Shown one piece after another: positions 27,411 through 42,400 of a stretch of DNA of 64,000 nt. Source of the stretch: Monomorium pharaonis (taxonomy: Eukaryota; Arthropoda; Insecta; Hymenoptera; Formicidae); NCBI RefSeq assembly GCF_013373865.1, contig NC_050473.1, positions 7,141,710-7,205,709 on the forward strand, read 5' to 3'. A program made the translations under genes and the position numbers. The notes under the pieces were generated by a model that saw nothing but the letters and a program-made list of their open reading frames with translations, had not been told where the DNA came from and searched no databases. How positions within the stretch are numbered: position 1 is the first letter of the stretch; each line of letters opens with the position of its first letter.

Positions 27411-30400
27411 TATTATTACTTAGTATGCGATCTACAGTTCATAGACAAATCAATATTTGGAATTATGAATGTGTTTCAGACATAATATGTATTATTCACT
27501 TTTATCATTGAAAAAAAATTACAGTTTTTTTATTTATGCGAAGATTTTCATTTGTATAGTCTTTATATTTTTCTATTTTCTTGTGTTTTATCGCGTATCG
27601 ATATTGTCATCAACGTAGTTAAAGAATTTCATTTTCGGCACGGATCGACGCGGATCGGACTGAAGTACCCTATCGTTATAAAATGTAAAATTTATGCAGC
27701 CATATGTAGTTTCTTGATATCTTCTTCGTTATTCGCGCAACGCCCGAAGCGGAATTCCAAATGAAATTACGTGCACACGTCTCCGTCCGCACTCCACGGA
27801 GCTAATCCGCACTAATTTCTACATTTGGAGATACACACGTCTAATATATGCGGGATATAACAGGCGTGCTCACAGACGCTTGCTGCATCAAGAGCAATCT
27901 CTCTCTCTCTCTCTCTCTCCGGAGCGAAGCGGCGTCGATAGAGTCAAGCTCGCACGGTCGATTGCGGAAATGTATATACGTACGTTATGTATATACGTCA
28001 AGCGTATATATATATAACACATGGTTTAATATATATATATATATATATGATACACCCTCTATCGAGGGTCAGGACGCGCGTGTGTTCGTTTGCGAAGGCG
28101 ACGTCGTTGTTAACAAGCGACGTCGCCGGGGCATTCCCGCCTGATGAGGCAAACGATTGACCCGCGCGCGACGGTACATACGACACTCCAGGTGCAACCA
28201 AGGCACCCCAATCTAACGTTGCAGCTACGAGCTATGTCGGGGATGCTTTCAAAGGGACAACGGGATCGCGCTAAACGGCGCACATCGATTCGGTACCGGC
28301 GGAATCTCCAGTCTCGAGAATCAACGGAGAAACATGTAGCTCTACTCCTCTCTGTCCTCGTTTTTTTTTCTTTCTCTTTCTCTTTTTTATCTTTTAAACT
28401 TTAAAAAAGTTAGAGCTTTTCAACACGTCTCTCTGCTACAAATTTGAGAGACCTGCCCAATTTGGCGTTTTTTCCGCATCTATCGTGTTTAATTTGTGAA
28501 ATAATTTTAAAGAAAGACAAAAATAATATGCAATAAATAAACATGCTTGATAGTAATGTTTGTAATTATTCAAGATACATCTTAAGAAATAGAAGGAAAG
28601 TTGTGGCACAAGAATTTTTAAGAGAAATTACAGTTTTGTAAGTTACACCTTTTCATTGATGATGTCGATATAATCTTTTCTCTCAAAATAAATATATTGT
28701 TCTCAAATTTGGCAATTTATTTTCGGAATAATGATGGTTGCAGAAAAGCCGTATCATTCTAGCATCTTTGTTGAGTATCATACATATTAATTTGATGGTC
28801 CAGCAAAATTATTTTCAGATCTGTAGCTAAATTTTTAGGTTTATTTCAGCATAACTTTTTTTTCCGCCAAAAGTATATAAATCAAGAAATGATGGAACTG
28901 AAATTTCTTCCCCATATTTGTCACACATATTTAAAAAAGTTTGTTTAATAAAAACTTCGAAGAAAATATCCTGCAAAAATATTGCAGCTTTGATCACAAT
29001 GTACAAAAACTCCCTACGTAACGAGATTACATAATCATTTCTTAAATTCAACGACCATACGATTATAAACATGTATATTAATACGTTTTTACAAATTTTT
29101 ATAAATTTGTCCTTTTGTAAAATTGAGATATTTTGGATAACTGGGACATAAAGAGTATGCACCAGTGGTCGAGGTTGCGAATATCATACATATGTTGATA
29201 CAAAGATCGACTGCGCGCTGTCACGTGTTGTCAGTTGTCTCATGAAATACTACTGTAACACATATCAAACATAGTTGCTATTCGGCGCGAAGCGTATTAT
29301 GACAAAACATTCAGTTTGCTTACATTTTTACGATGGTATTTTATTTTTTATTTTGTTAAAATAAAAAATTCCTAACGTTCGTTCCGTTTTTCGTAATTGT
29401 AACAACGGAGTGAAAAATAAAAATGTTATATCGATGTTTTTGAAAAGATGATACAATTTGCAACAAGACTTAATAATAAAATAAAAGGGAATCACATTTT
29501 ATAAACGCTTTCGTGGACGTTCAGACAATTGACGCATAACGTTATTGATCGATATTCTAAAGCAGTAAGTATTATGAAAACTTTTTTATTACAAAAACTG
29601 ATTTAAACAATTTTATAAAATTTTAAGGTCACTTATAGAATATAACCGTTTGTGCAATGAGCTTCGATTAAATATTTATACGATATTTAAGCGATGCAGT
29701 GTAAAACAAGTAGCAGCATGTAAACTACATATTATAGGGAATAAAATATCAAAGCAAACCTAGCCAATTTTTATTAATAAGTATATATCGATATAAATAT
29801 AACTGTGCGAGAAAAACAATAATAAATACGAGGCGCAAACGTTAAAGACAATAACACGTGCATTCATATTTCAAGCAAAATTATAAGTTCGTTACCTGAT
29901 GTTCACTTACAGAAAATCCTACCTAAAAATAAATTCCCGTCTCGGTGTTTAGTGGCTCAGGTATCTATTAAGAGCGATTCTACACCGGCAGGCAATAAGA
30001 CGGTCTTCAGAGATGGGAAAATCGATCGATACGGTACAAACCGAAATGATAGTCCGTTCTAACTGTACTTAATTGCGGTATATATTCACTTGAAGATCTC
30101 TACGCTGCGATTGGACTCAGTCAATTCAATTACAGTTTACATGGACAGAAGAGCCATAACTTAGTTAAAATGAATACACTGCGAAAGTTGTTAAAATATA
30201 TTCGATAAGATACTAGAGAGGCTTGAGAGAAACACAATAACGTGTTCATATGTCTCGCGTTGGAAAACGTGTCAATATTTCAGAACATATTATAAATCAT
30301 CGTTGTTTTTATAAAACTCTGTTGACGTTTTCGAGGTCTTTACCGATTTCTTTTAAAGTTTCTCATAACAGAATCTATCTATATGTATACAATTTTGCTT

Positions 30401-33400
30401 TTATTAATATATTTCTTCCTTATTGTTTTAATATTTTAAATTAATACGGCTATTACTTATTTATTTAATTTAAGGGAAAACAAGATTTTTTATCGTAAAA
30501 TGTTTTTTTACTGTTTCGCAATATCTAAATATCAATTTCAAATATTGTAAAAAGCGATTTTTTAAATTATATAAATCCTGTTTAATTCCCAGAAATAAAT
30601 TCTATATTAAGAAAAGTCTATAAACTGTTAAAGAGCAGTTTCACCAGCGTTTTCGAGCAATAAATCGATCATCAGAAACGAGAGAATCAAACGCTACGGT
30701 AAAAAATAAAACTTTTCTTTAATTATATTTTTTAATTGTATTTAATTACCGAATATATAGTCAAAATCTTCACGATGTGTCCAGATTTAGAGATTCAATT
30801 TAGCGCAAACAGTTCACACGTATTTAAAAATGTCACAGCTAAATGTCAAACTAAATACTTCGAGAGATACGCGATTGCGCGCTCATACGTTTCACGTTAG
30901 GAGAGAAATGCCAATATTTCGAGACATTATAAACTATCATTATCTTCTATTTATGAAATTCTAGTGTTGCAAGATTATTAAAGTTTTCATTTAAAATTGA
31001 AAATTTTTCGTAATACAGAAAACTAATGTAAATTATTTTGATTTTATAATTGTGTATCTTCTTATTAAAATTTTTTAAATACGGATATATTATTAATTTA
31101 GTTCATTTTTTCAAAATAGATGCATTTCATTGTATAAAACGTTTTTCTATTGCTTTGGAACATTTAAATAATTTCACAAATTTCTAATATTGTAAACAGC
31201 AATTTTTTATTATTTTTAATATATATTTATTGGTAATTTAATATATATTTATTGACAATTTATTATTATGCAATAATGCTTTTGTTTTTATATATAGGCA
31301 CAATAAAAGAATGGTTTCGCTGAAATATTAAAAAATTTAATTGGATATAAATAATTTTCAACTCAGTAATTTTGTTTTCTCGTTAAAATTTATATAGAAC
31401 GCTCAAACATGATGAGCAGAGTTGCAAAAAAACAACTGACATTCCTAGAAACAATTAAAATATCCTACATAATTATTTTTATAATACAACAAAATTATGT
31501 TCAATCTGCATTTACCTAAATTTTTTAGCAAAACCGTTTTCTCTTCTATCAAATGTATATCTGTTAAGAAAAAGGGATTTAAATTTCTTCCCCTCACTTA
31601 TTATATTTTTTAAAGAACTAGATAATTTAATAAAACTTTAAAGAAGAAATATAACACACAAAAGTATAGATTTCTATTTTATGTAATGAGTACTATACAA
31701 ACTTGTTCTCTAAATTCGATAAACATGTGATTACATTGAGAGAAAAGTGTTGAAGTATTGAGAACCAAATATTTTCTTCGATATTTATTTGTTATAAAAA
31801 AATTTATTTGTGAAAACGAAATATACATTTCTGTGAAATATTCTGTAAAATATAGTTCTGAAATATATTTCTGTAAAATATACCTTATTTAAAAAGATAA
31901 CATCCAATGTGTGTAAAAATAAATAATTTATTTGTAATAGCGAATAAAACATAAAACATTTAATTCGCCCTATTTAAATAAACCATTTATTATAGAAAAA
32001 TACTTAAACTTTTTTTTATAAAAAATAGTGTATATTTTACTCCAAAAATTTTATTCTTAAGAAATACATCAATTAATAAGAAAAATGAGATACATTTCAT
32101 AGAAATATATATTTCATTTTCACAAATAAATTTTTTATAACAAATATCGAAGAAAACGCCATAAGAATATTTGGTTCTCAATACTTCCACATTTTTCCCT
32201 CAGTGTACAAAAAACAAATATTAACATTAATATATTAAACTTTATCTTTTTATAAATGTGAGATATTTTAGATAACTGGAACACAAAGAGAAATTTTCGC
32301 TACTAGTCAAGGGTGCGAATATGTATACGTGTTGTTACAATGATCGACTATCAGGCGTTGTGTATGTCACAGTTCTTATAAAAATACTATCGCAACCAAA
32401 CGTCACTGCTATTTGGTGCGAGACAACTGTAACCGCAAAATATTTGACGCGTATTTTGTTCATAACATTTTTACGATGGTTTTTGCTTAGTAAAAATACT
32501 CTTAACGTTCGTCACGTGTTCTGTGACTCTACCGTAATAACAAATAACGTAATAACAAGTGAAAAATAAAAACGTTACATCGATATGAATGTTATAAGGC
32601 TTTAAAACATTCGTACTATATATGCATATTGTGTTCCATTTTATTGGCAAATATGTATGTGTTAATGTCGATTTATAGCTTCTAAAAGAAAAACATCCAG
32701 AATTAATTTCCACAACAATATCAATATATATTATAATATATACAACTTATCTGTTTTTATTGAAATTTTTTAAATTAATACGGTTATTATTAATTTGAAA
32801 AAAATTTTAATAGATACATTTTACTGCATAAATGATTTTTTCCGCTTTGCAATATCTCTAAATAGCTTTCTGATGTTGTGAATAATGATTTTTTTATTGT
32901 GACTTTTTAGTATAATGTAATATTATATTTTACACATAACAAAGGTGAGCATTTCTTATATGTAAAGAAAATAAATTTATATTCGAGCGCAATAGATAAA
33001 CCTTTTGCTAGAAAATACAAGGAGAATCGTGTTCGCTTTAGATCAAGAACCGCTGAGTTGGATAAACGTTTGATTAGAGTTCGAAAATACGTGTTACGTT
33101 TTGATAGAGAACGCTACACACATCCACACACATACAAAAATGTCGTTTTGTCCGTAGAATATTTCCGCTTATTTCTTTGTAGCTGGAATCCGCGCTATTT
33201 CATCGAATGGACAGTGGCTTATGTCCGGCCGGTCTGTAGTCGGTCACGTTGCGCGTCAAGAATTCCTCGCGAGATTGCACACGGACGTTCACGGAAGCTG
33301 AATCGTCCGTCTCGGAAAACGATAGGGGATATTTCCGCGAAAGTGCATATGAATGTGCGAGGAATTCGCTAGAACAAATCGAATGCTGGCAGTACATATT

Positions 33401-36400
33401 TATTGCACTTTCGCCGAACGACGAAGTCGGAACGTATTCGCGATTTCGTTTGTGCCGTTTTGCCAACGGGACTCTCAGAATAGACGACTAGGATTAAATA
33501 TTGAGATCGAGAGCTTCAGTTCGCAAAAGAATTCGGAAGATAGAACGCTGTTTCACGTAATTCCCAAATGCGACGTAGGAAGCTTGGAAATTTATTTGAT
33601 TCTACGCAAAGGTAAATCGAGCTACTTTTCGCGCATTGCCTAAGCAGCTAAATAAATAATTTGGATCTATACGAGTTTTCGTTATGTATTTGCTGTAATG
33701 TTCAGAATGTGTCTTAAGATAATTAATTATTATCCTTCCGTTTTGATATTTTGATCCGGAATTTTTTAAAAATAATTAAATAATTTGAACCATGACTGAA
33801 TTTACTCTACGTTTGACGAAAAAAAAGGTATTGTACTTTGCACGATTCGGCGAAAAATTCTGACGAGAAAAACGCACTAAGAATAAGTTTGCAAAAAGAC
33901 AACTTGTGCAGTTAATGATAAGAACAGGTTCAAGGCGAGCAGATAAAAAAAGGCTAAGAATCCAGCAAGGTTCAATTAAATATACATTTGCAAAAACACT
34001 CTCAATTAAATTTTTTATCCAAAATTGGAATTGATTTTTTAATAATATTCGCATCAAGTTATTCGGGACACATCATATAATTATTTGTAGCGAAGAATAT
34101 ATCCGGCAATTTAAAGCGACCAGGAAGAAGCGTGACTGTCGATACGTTTTTGTAAAATTATAATAAAACGCGAACGCGCGGATAACGGGTACAATAAGTC
34201 GGTAAACGCAAAATGTCTTGCGATTACGCGAGCGCGTAGTCATATAATTAGACATTACTATAGTCGGCAGTAAAGTGGAGAGGCCGGGTCCTTGTAGCTC
34301 AATTATATCGGGTAGTCGCGTTGTCCTCGGCAACAAAAGCAACGCCCCATTTGGAGCGGAGTATCGATATATTGTCAGAGAGGGGCCGATTAAGTGGGCC
34401 ATTTCCGAGTGCTCGTTGCTCTGTCTATTGTTTCCGGGAGAGGTCCCCATTTGCCCACTCTCGTCCACGGACGCTAGCCGAGCGCAAGCGAATCGGGGAA
34501 ACAACAATAACAACCAAAAAAAAAGAAAGAAAAAAAACAGACGACCGAATGAATTTTTCAGCGGACTGCTCTACGCGGGATTACGCTGTTCAGACAATCA
34601 TTATTGTTACCTCTTGTACACGGTAACAAGGGGGGTTGGTAAACATTTTCGAAGCGCTTTATGCCACTTGCTGCAAAATGCAATGAAGAGTTTTACAGAG
34701 CGATAAATGATTCGCGCGCAAATGAAAAACTACGTGAGATTATTACGATATTTTATTGGTAGTTATCTAATCCGTAACACAATGACGTACTCGATGTGCA
34801 TTTCAAGATACATTACCTGCGAGAGGGACCATGGCCATTGTAAAATTTGCGAAGATTTATTGGCTCGTAATATTATTCGATATATTCCTAGCCGCGTTAT
34901 AATTGTCACTGCAGAAATCTCTAATTGAATATCGTATATATGATAAAATCTTACTCTCTATTACGGCGCATTTTTGACCTATACCCATGCTATATCAATT
35001 ACGGCAATCCTCATTCAACCTTTTAAGCAGCTTTTTCCCTTGCTGTCCTGACAGGACGAAGCTCGTTCGTCGAGAGAATCTAGACGAAGTTCGCTTTGAT
35101 AAGGCTCATTAAATGAGGGTACATAAAAAAGTACTTTGAGTGGCACGAATCAAATGAAATTATCCGCGGACACGGCTCCGCCATGCGGTAATACCGCCTT
35201 TTTACGAACCATTATGTAATTATGAGTTCTTCTCGCTCACTTCTGCCCCGCTAATTTTTTATGCACATTTGACTGTAATTGGAACATTTTAAATGAATAA
35301 AAAATTGGACGGAAATTAAAGAGGGACTTTACGCGGAATTGTGGGAAGCGTATCTCTGTTGCTCATGAAAATTTATTGTTGCTCAGCGACAGACGCTTTC
35401 GAAGATAACGCACTTCATCGCAAGAGAACATTGATTTTGTAATATTCCGTATAATATATAAAAATTATAATAACACTACGAGGCACTTTTAAAATGGTGT
35501 GCGCTGAAAAAGTCTGGTAATAATAATCAAGCCTAAATAATTGTTATCAATCTTTGTTGAAATAATTTCAAACAAATATTCAATTAATGTAATCAAATTT
35601 TATGAATATTACTAAATTTATTTATTATTATTGTATTCACTTTTTAAAAATTATTCTATCAATATTTGGTAAGTATCATTTAGGTTTAATGTAACAATAA
35701 TAATAAAGAATCAATAATGTACTAGACTTTTTTCAGTGTATGATTATAATTCTACAGCGATAAGATAGATATACGATGTACAAAATTAATTTTAGATGAT
35801 CTGTTGAATATATTGTTCGTACAGCTGCAGAATCATGATCGCTATTCGCGCTTGTAGAGATCAGCGATTTCGAAAGGGAGGAAAAATACCCCAATATCCA
35901 TTGAGCACGAATTTATACGGGCAAAGAACGCCCTTTCATCGTTACAGCCCGATAAGTACTACCCGGATGCGTACCGGCCTACAGAGTATCGGATCTCTTT
36001 ATTTCGCAATGAAGTGCTATCATAACCCATATTTACGTTGCGGATACGCGTTATTTCTATGCGATGATGATCAAAGAAGATTATAGAAAACTGCGTATCG
36101 AATGACGTACAACGTGTTCCTCGATTGAAAATGCAGCGAACGCGAATAATTCTTTTGCGCTTTGCAATAGAATTTTTATTAAAAAAAAATTATCACGTTC
36201 ATTTTATATGAATTGCAATTGTGCGTGATAAATTTCTTAGTACAAGACATGTGCTATATTAACGCCTTAATAAAATGAAGAGAAGGGGAAGAAATCCAAT
36301 TCGTCGAAATAATTTTCCACGGTCGGTTACAAATTTTCTCAGGTAATAACGTCGACCAAAAGTAATCACGTTACAAACGGATCACTCGCAGTTAATAAAG

Positions 36401-39400
36401 TCAGAGCATAAATCTGTCATAATAATCTACGCGATCTACGTAGTAGGTACCGCAACGAGAGTGCCGCATGGGATATTAATTCGTGATAAAGTCCATAATC
36501 CTCGTTTGTAAATTTATGAACGGTGGATTGACAAGCGTAAAGCGTGGCTCGCCGAGAGGCGCTCGCAGAAATTCGGAACAAAAGGGACCCCCGACTCTTG
36601 TCAAGTCAGGTCATTTTGTGACGTACGCAACACCTTCTTGTTGCGCGAAATCTGCGATCGCTCTACGTCAAATGATATAGAAGTATACCGATACACTGTA
36701 AAAAAACCATAGATATCCGAATTTATTTTCTTTTTTATAAACGAGTATCAGAAATAAATTGTTTAAAAATTATGCGATTAAAGATGTCAGGGAATTTTAA
36801 CAAATAAGCTTTTCAGAATGCAAATTTGTAAAAAAAATGAAAAAAATATGTACATCTCTCTTTCTCTGCGCTTGACTTTGCACGACAAAGGGAAGACAAA
36901 TTGATCTGAGACAGGATGCGTCTTCGGTGGTTTAGCCCTTTCTGAATAGCGCGCGAGGTCCTTCTCTACATGCCCGAGCTTACATGCATGGCCGTTGCAT
37001 TCTGCTTACGCATTCCGAACGTGATTCCCGATAGACGTTCTGCATAGACGTGCGATCGTCCTTTGAAGGGATAATGCGGGGCTGATTGTCACGGTCAATG
37101 AAATAATGTGGGAATATGCGCTAGTTGTATTGCATAATTATGTGTTAGTAATTATTGCTTTGACATTCTCGACTGTTCCATAATACATTTATTGCACTTC
37201 CTTCGGTTTAATCTCAGGCAATATCGAAGATTCAATTCGAGACACAAGCGCACCAATAAATCTCATATGTTAGATGGAAGCTTCAAAGGCCAGATTTTGG
37301 AAAAAAGATAAACTCTGAAAAATTTCCCCTTAAATATACAGAATAAAATACAACTTTATATGTAATTATATAAGTTTACATACTGTTCTTTTCCTTCCTT
37401 CTGTGAATGGTGTTATACTGTGCAATTCTTTCAAGAAAAGAGAAAAATATGAAACAATTACAGAAAGAAAAAAATATAAGAGTAATTGCGCGGATATATT
37501 TATGAATTATTCCATATTTGTTTCACAATTACAGAAATAATTTAAGGATTTTTGTAATCTCCTTGTTAGTAAAATTTTTTAAAAGATTATACGTTTAAAC
37601 CTCACAATTATTTTTTCCGTTTTTTGGGGGGGTTATATTTTTTTCTATTTTTCTTCAATTATTTATTGCATTATTATTTACGAAAACTCTGTTCATGTTT
37701 ATACGAATGTGTGTAATGTTTATAGATGCTCATATGTGTTTCGAGCTCAGCAAATATTGACTTTAATTAAATTCACAATATATATATATATATTTGATTC
37801 CTATTTTTAGCGATTTTTAACAGCACGAGGCTGCTGTATGCAGCTTTCAAGCATATGGAGAAAGAAAAAACGGTAATGTAGCGTGGCGCACCGCCATAGA
37901 AACGTGTAAGAATCGCCGCACAAAGTACTTTTTCAGAAAGTACTAATTTCTAGCACTTTAATCGTGTTACCACATCTTCGCGATGTAGCCCAGAGAAATT
38001 ATACGGTGAGAATTAATCGTCCGTTGTAAGGCGCGGAAAGGAGCGGAGGGAAACGGGACTCGCATCTAATTGCCGAATCTAAACTAACGGGGAAGTCTTC
38101 GGAGCGGTCGTGCATGCGGTATCCGGCGCGCGTACGGCTTTCCAATTAAAAGTTGCTTGTTTTCTCCCTTGGCCGCGGCCCTCCTGCCAAGTTTTTGATG
38201 CGGCCGGCACCCCTCCCGTAGGCCGTTTCGCCGCGCAATTACCACCGCTTGGCGGAAATTGGGTCGAGCAAACGTTTAATTTCTCACCCCCGCGTACCGA
38301 CGTGACCAACAGTCCATCCGACGCGCGATACAAAGAGCTGTGTAGCACAGTGCTGTCGCGTATTATTCGCGATACGTGAAAGATCGCATCGATGAATTTC
38401 GCCTTTAAATTATAATGGCACGATAATTCGCTTCACTACGTGTCATCCATGCAGACAAAATTAAATGTAAATTGAAGAGCAGTTTTGGAACAGTTCAAGA
38501 TAACAGTTCACACTTGTTAAGCTTCATATCCCTCTCGTACGTTCTGTGTATTATACGTTGCTGCAGGCAACGAAACTGCAGGAAAATGATGCCCGATACT
38601 ATAATACATGTACTCTGTTTACTTTTTATCTATAATTTTATCATTTGTATACTTCATTGCAATTATTAAGTTTATATCTTTGAGACGTAACTTTCTTATT
38701 ATATTAGTTAATTAGTATATACTACGTGAATATGTAAAATTGTTTAATATGAAGATCAAAACTATTATATAAAGTGTAATTAATTTATAATCGTGACGTA
38801 ATTTAATTAATTAAATCATGGCGTGAGAATTGAACTTTTTGTGCCGGGGATTTAAATTCACTCGGAACGTACTTCAAGACTTTTAAATGATTATCTTTCG
38901 GAAGGTAAACCAAAGAATGTATATCTTTACTAAAATAATCATGAAGCACACTTGAGTCTGCATTAAATAGAAAAAAATGAAGAAATCCACTTGTGAGAAA
39001 GAAAAAGGTAAAGAAAGAGAATTAAGAATAAAAATTAAAATCTCTTATATAAAATCCCTTAATTTCAATGTACTTCTTAAATCGAATCCAGCATATCTCA
39101 TATCAAAAGTCTTTAAACGAAACTGGCGCTCTCCGCCGTGGATTGATAACGCGATAATTGATATTATTATTGAATTAACGCTCTCGGAGATCCAGTGCTA
39201 AGCGGAGAATTCCCGCCCATCGCGAACTCGAGTTTGAATACCTCTCACGGTGAAACGCCCATTTGCCTAGGCACGAGGACGATCCTGGCCAGTCGGCACC
39301 GAAATCGGTGGCGAACCAGGACACGGGAAGACACCGGAGGAGGACGCCGAGGGAGTTCTTCCGGTCACTTCAACTTTTGATGGCCGGCATGCAATTGTCC

Positions 39401-42400
39401 AGGGCGCTATTCCTGCCCCGCTAGCCCACCATTTTCTCCGTTTCTCATCTCTCTCTCTTTCTATCTTTCCCTCTGCCCTGCTCTTTGACTCCGCGGCGAT
39501 GTAATTAACTGCTGTCAGTGGCACGTGTGCTCCAAACGAGGCTACCGAGCGGGATGAGGCGCGGGTCTGAGGAAGCGAGACAGGGTGGCGAGCGAGGACA
39601 GCGGGTAAACGGAGGGGATGAAAATTTCGACTCCTACCTCCTTCTCACGCCATTGCCATTTTGCCTCCCTCGGCCTTCGTAGCCGGTCCCCCTTACACTC
39701 CCCCCCTCCCCCGTGATCACATTCTCGCTTAGGCAGCCAGACCGACGTCGGACTCACGCCCTTATCTATCCACTTACCCCACTTTCCCATCCCGGGCGTG
39801 AAATTGATCTTCGCTCTTTGTTCACGTGCTCGTCCGACGAGCGAAACTTTCGGAAACTTTCGAAAGCCGAAAAAGCAGAAGTGCGAGATTAGGTGTAGCG
39901 AGACACGGGCGTCGAGATAATATCGATTGCGGGCGTTTTATTTTACCAATGGAAATTCTCGATACGATAAATCTGAATAAAGAATGTGAAAAAATCTCAA
40001 CGGATCTGAATAACAGTAATGACAGAATACCGTTTGCACCTGATTATGAGATTTGACGTGGACTGGAGGAAAGGAGATTATTAGATCATTTATTTTGTCT
40101 TTTGAATCCTTCAAGTGTATATGTATGCTTAAAAAGCGATAAATTAAGCGAAGAAGAACGCCATTTTCGAGGCAAATCTTAATACCTAATAATAATTGTA
40201 TAGATTTTATAATTTCTAGTTTATGTGCGCGGATTATTTGTCAGTCTTGAAACACAGTTCTAAACTGAAGCTGAAATATGTTATATTGTGTTATTCACAT
40301 TGTCAGTCCTAATTCTTTTCATTTATTGTTTATAAAATAATAAAAATTAAAGTACGAGAATTTCGTAAGTATGTCACGATATAAATATTGACGCGATATA
40401 TTTGTCAAGAATATTTGCTTGACTAGTTTATCTGAAGTACAACATTTTAATATCACGATGGCTGATCGGTGGTCTGTTGCGTGATGCATTGTACACGTTA
40501 AATAAAACAAATAATCAAATTTGGTATGAAAGTATCGGTCAAATGGAGGCAGACGCTTGCACGGGGATCGAAAGTTACAAATTGACGTGTCGACAAATTG
40601 GCAAGAATTATCCTTAACTCGATTTGTCGGGTCTGTTCCGGATATGGCGTTTACATTAGAAAGCAGATTCCGTTTGCACGTACTAATAGTCGGTGATGGG
40701 ACCGAAGCTTAAACTGTAATTATATCAGCGACTGTCGTTGAACGCAAAGCTGCTTCCATGTCCACATGCAATTTATTTGCCGTTCTCGTGCGTAATTGGA
40801 TCATTTCTGGCTTAGTAGTATGACGAACGATGCAACACCTATATCAGACTGAAGATGTCCAATGCGATTTAAGTGATGCACATTGATACGATATTGTAAT
40901 ACAATATATTTGGCGTAGAGATTTATCACATCTAAGCGGCAATTTCCAATTTCGCTATAATTACTTAACACATCTGGAGATTTTATCTATAGAACGGATA
41001 TTTTATTCTATTTTTATTCTTCATTGCTATTTGTTCGTAGAAGATACTGCAATATATCGTTTACATATAATGTTATAAAAACGAGTATTTTAATTTTAAT
41101 TTTCAGATGTATAAATCGTAGGTAGTATTTATCTTTCTGTAAAAAAATGTTTGTCTTCTATTTACCTTATCTTAAAATTTTTTTCATTTTGTTACATATA
41201 GTAGGATACAATATAAAGTGTTATATAGTATCCTATTATGTGTAACAAAAACTTTAAAAGTATTTTTCAATATTATTCATTTTAAAATTATCGAAATTAT
41301 TCTTCTACTTTTCAAATCTTTGCAAATTTATTAAGAAGATATTCAAGAATTAAGCAGGATTCATTATATTTATTAAAAAAAAACTATATTTGAATTTAAA
41401 ATAATACTATTTTTTCTTTAAAATTTTATTCGAAATCCGCACTTTCATATTTTATAAAATTTAAATATCAGATATCCTGTTAAAATGGAGTAAGATTTTA
41501 TTATGAAATTATTTTAATATTGAAATTTATATTAAATAGTAAAAAGTATTCTTTTCGATTATTCTTGATTAAATATGTCAATTTAAAGGATTTCATTAAT
41601 GTTTCGGTATTATTAAAAACATTTTTTATTTTTAATATATATATATATGTATATTCATTGCGTTCTCTTTTCGTTAAATAGTGCACTAATAAAAAAAATT
41701 TCATGATAAAATTTGTTTCATAACAAGAACGTAATATTTTTATTTAAGTAAAACATAGCAAACATTTCAAAGCAGCATTTTATAATAATTTTATAATAAT
41801 ATATTGTCATAGAAACAATGGATTTAAAATAGAGAATTAAAAAAAATATCCTATTTTATGTTATTTATATTGTCTTTTATTATTTGTAATATAATATTTA
41901 TATTATGACATTTATGATATTCCATTAAAAAATACAAAAATATAGAACACATAACAGTACGGTACATACGCATTACGCGTATCGTATGTAATGTGTAACG
42001 TATGATGTAATACGCCGACATAATTCGTCAAGCGCTGAGTGGGCGCGAGACTTGTCACAACAGCGAACAAGAGTAGGCACTCAATTGGACATATCCTGTG
42101 CCTGAATGGTAATGGTCAACGACAGGTCAAAGGCAGCTCGCGATACCCTCCTGATTTAAAGGACAAAGGAAACGCAATTCTCTCATGCAATTTCCTCGCT
42201 GGCGCCGAATGAAGTGCCGGAATTTGGCACTTCAAAGACCGCAGGAGTGGCATTGTCATTTCAGTGGTATCTACTTTTCATTCCCTTCTTGTTAGCTTTT
42301 TGTCGTGCCCTATCGATCGCGCGGTTATACCATCTATCGCTAACAAGTGAGAGATGGGAAATCTGGAGATTAGCAATAATATAATACCCTTCCTACACAC

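Noticed and set aside
27004..27511. Ser/Leu/Pro-repeat frames of up to 139 codons in all three plus frames
   Set aside because: Fully explained by the 10-bp CT minisatellite, which contains no stop codon in any frame.
28827..29162. 111-codon minus frame in repeat module A
   Set aside because: The sister copy at 31.5-32.3 kb does not keep the frame, so it is not under coding constraint.
34073..34706. Overlapping 146- and 143-codon frames on opposite strands
   Set aside because: Simultaneous long frames on both strands of a GC-rich patch, low-complexity Lys/Asn tails and no family resemblance point to chance.
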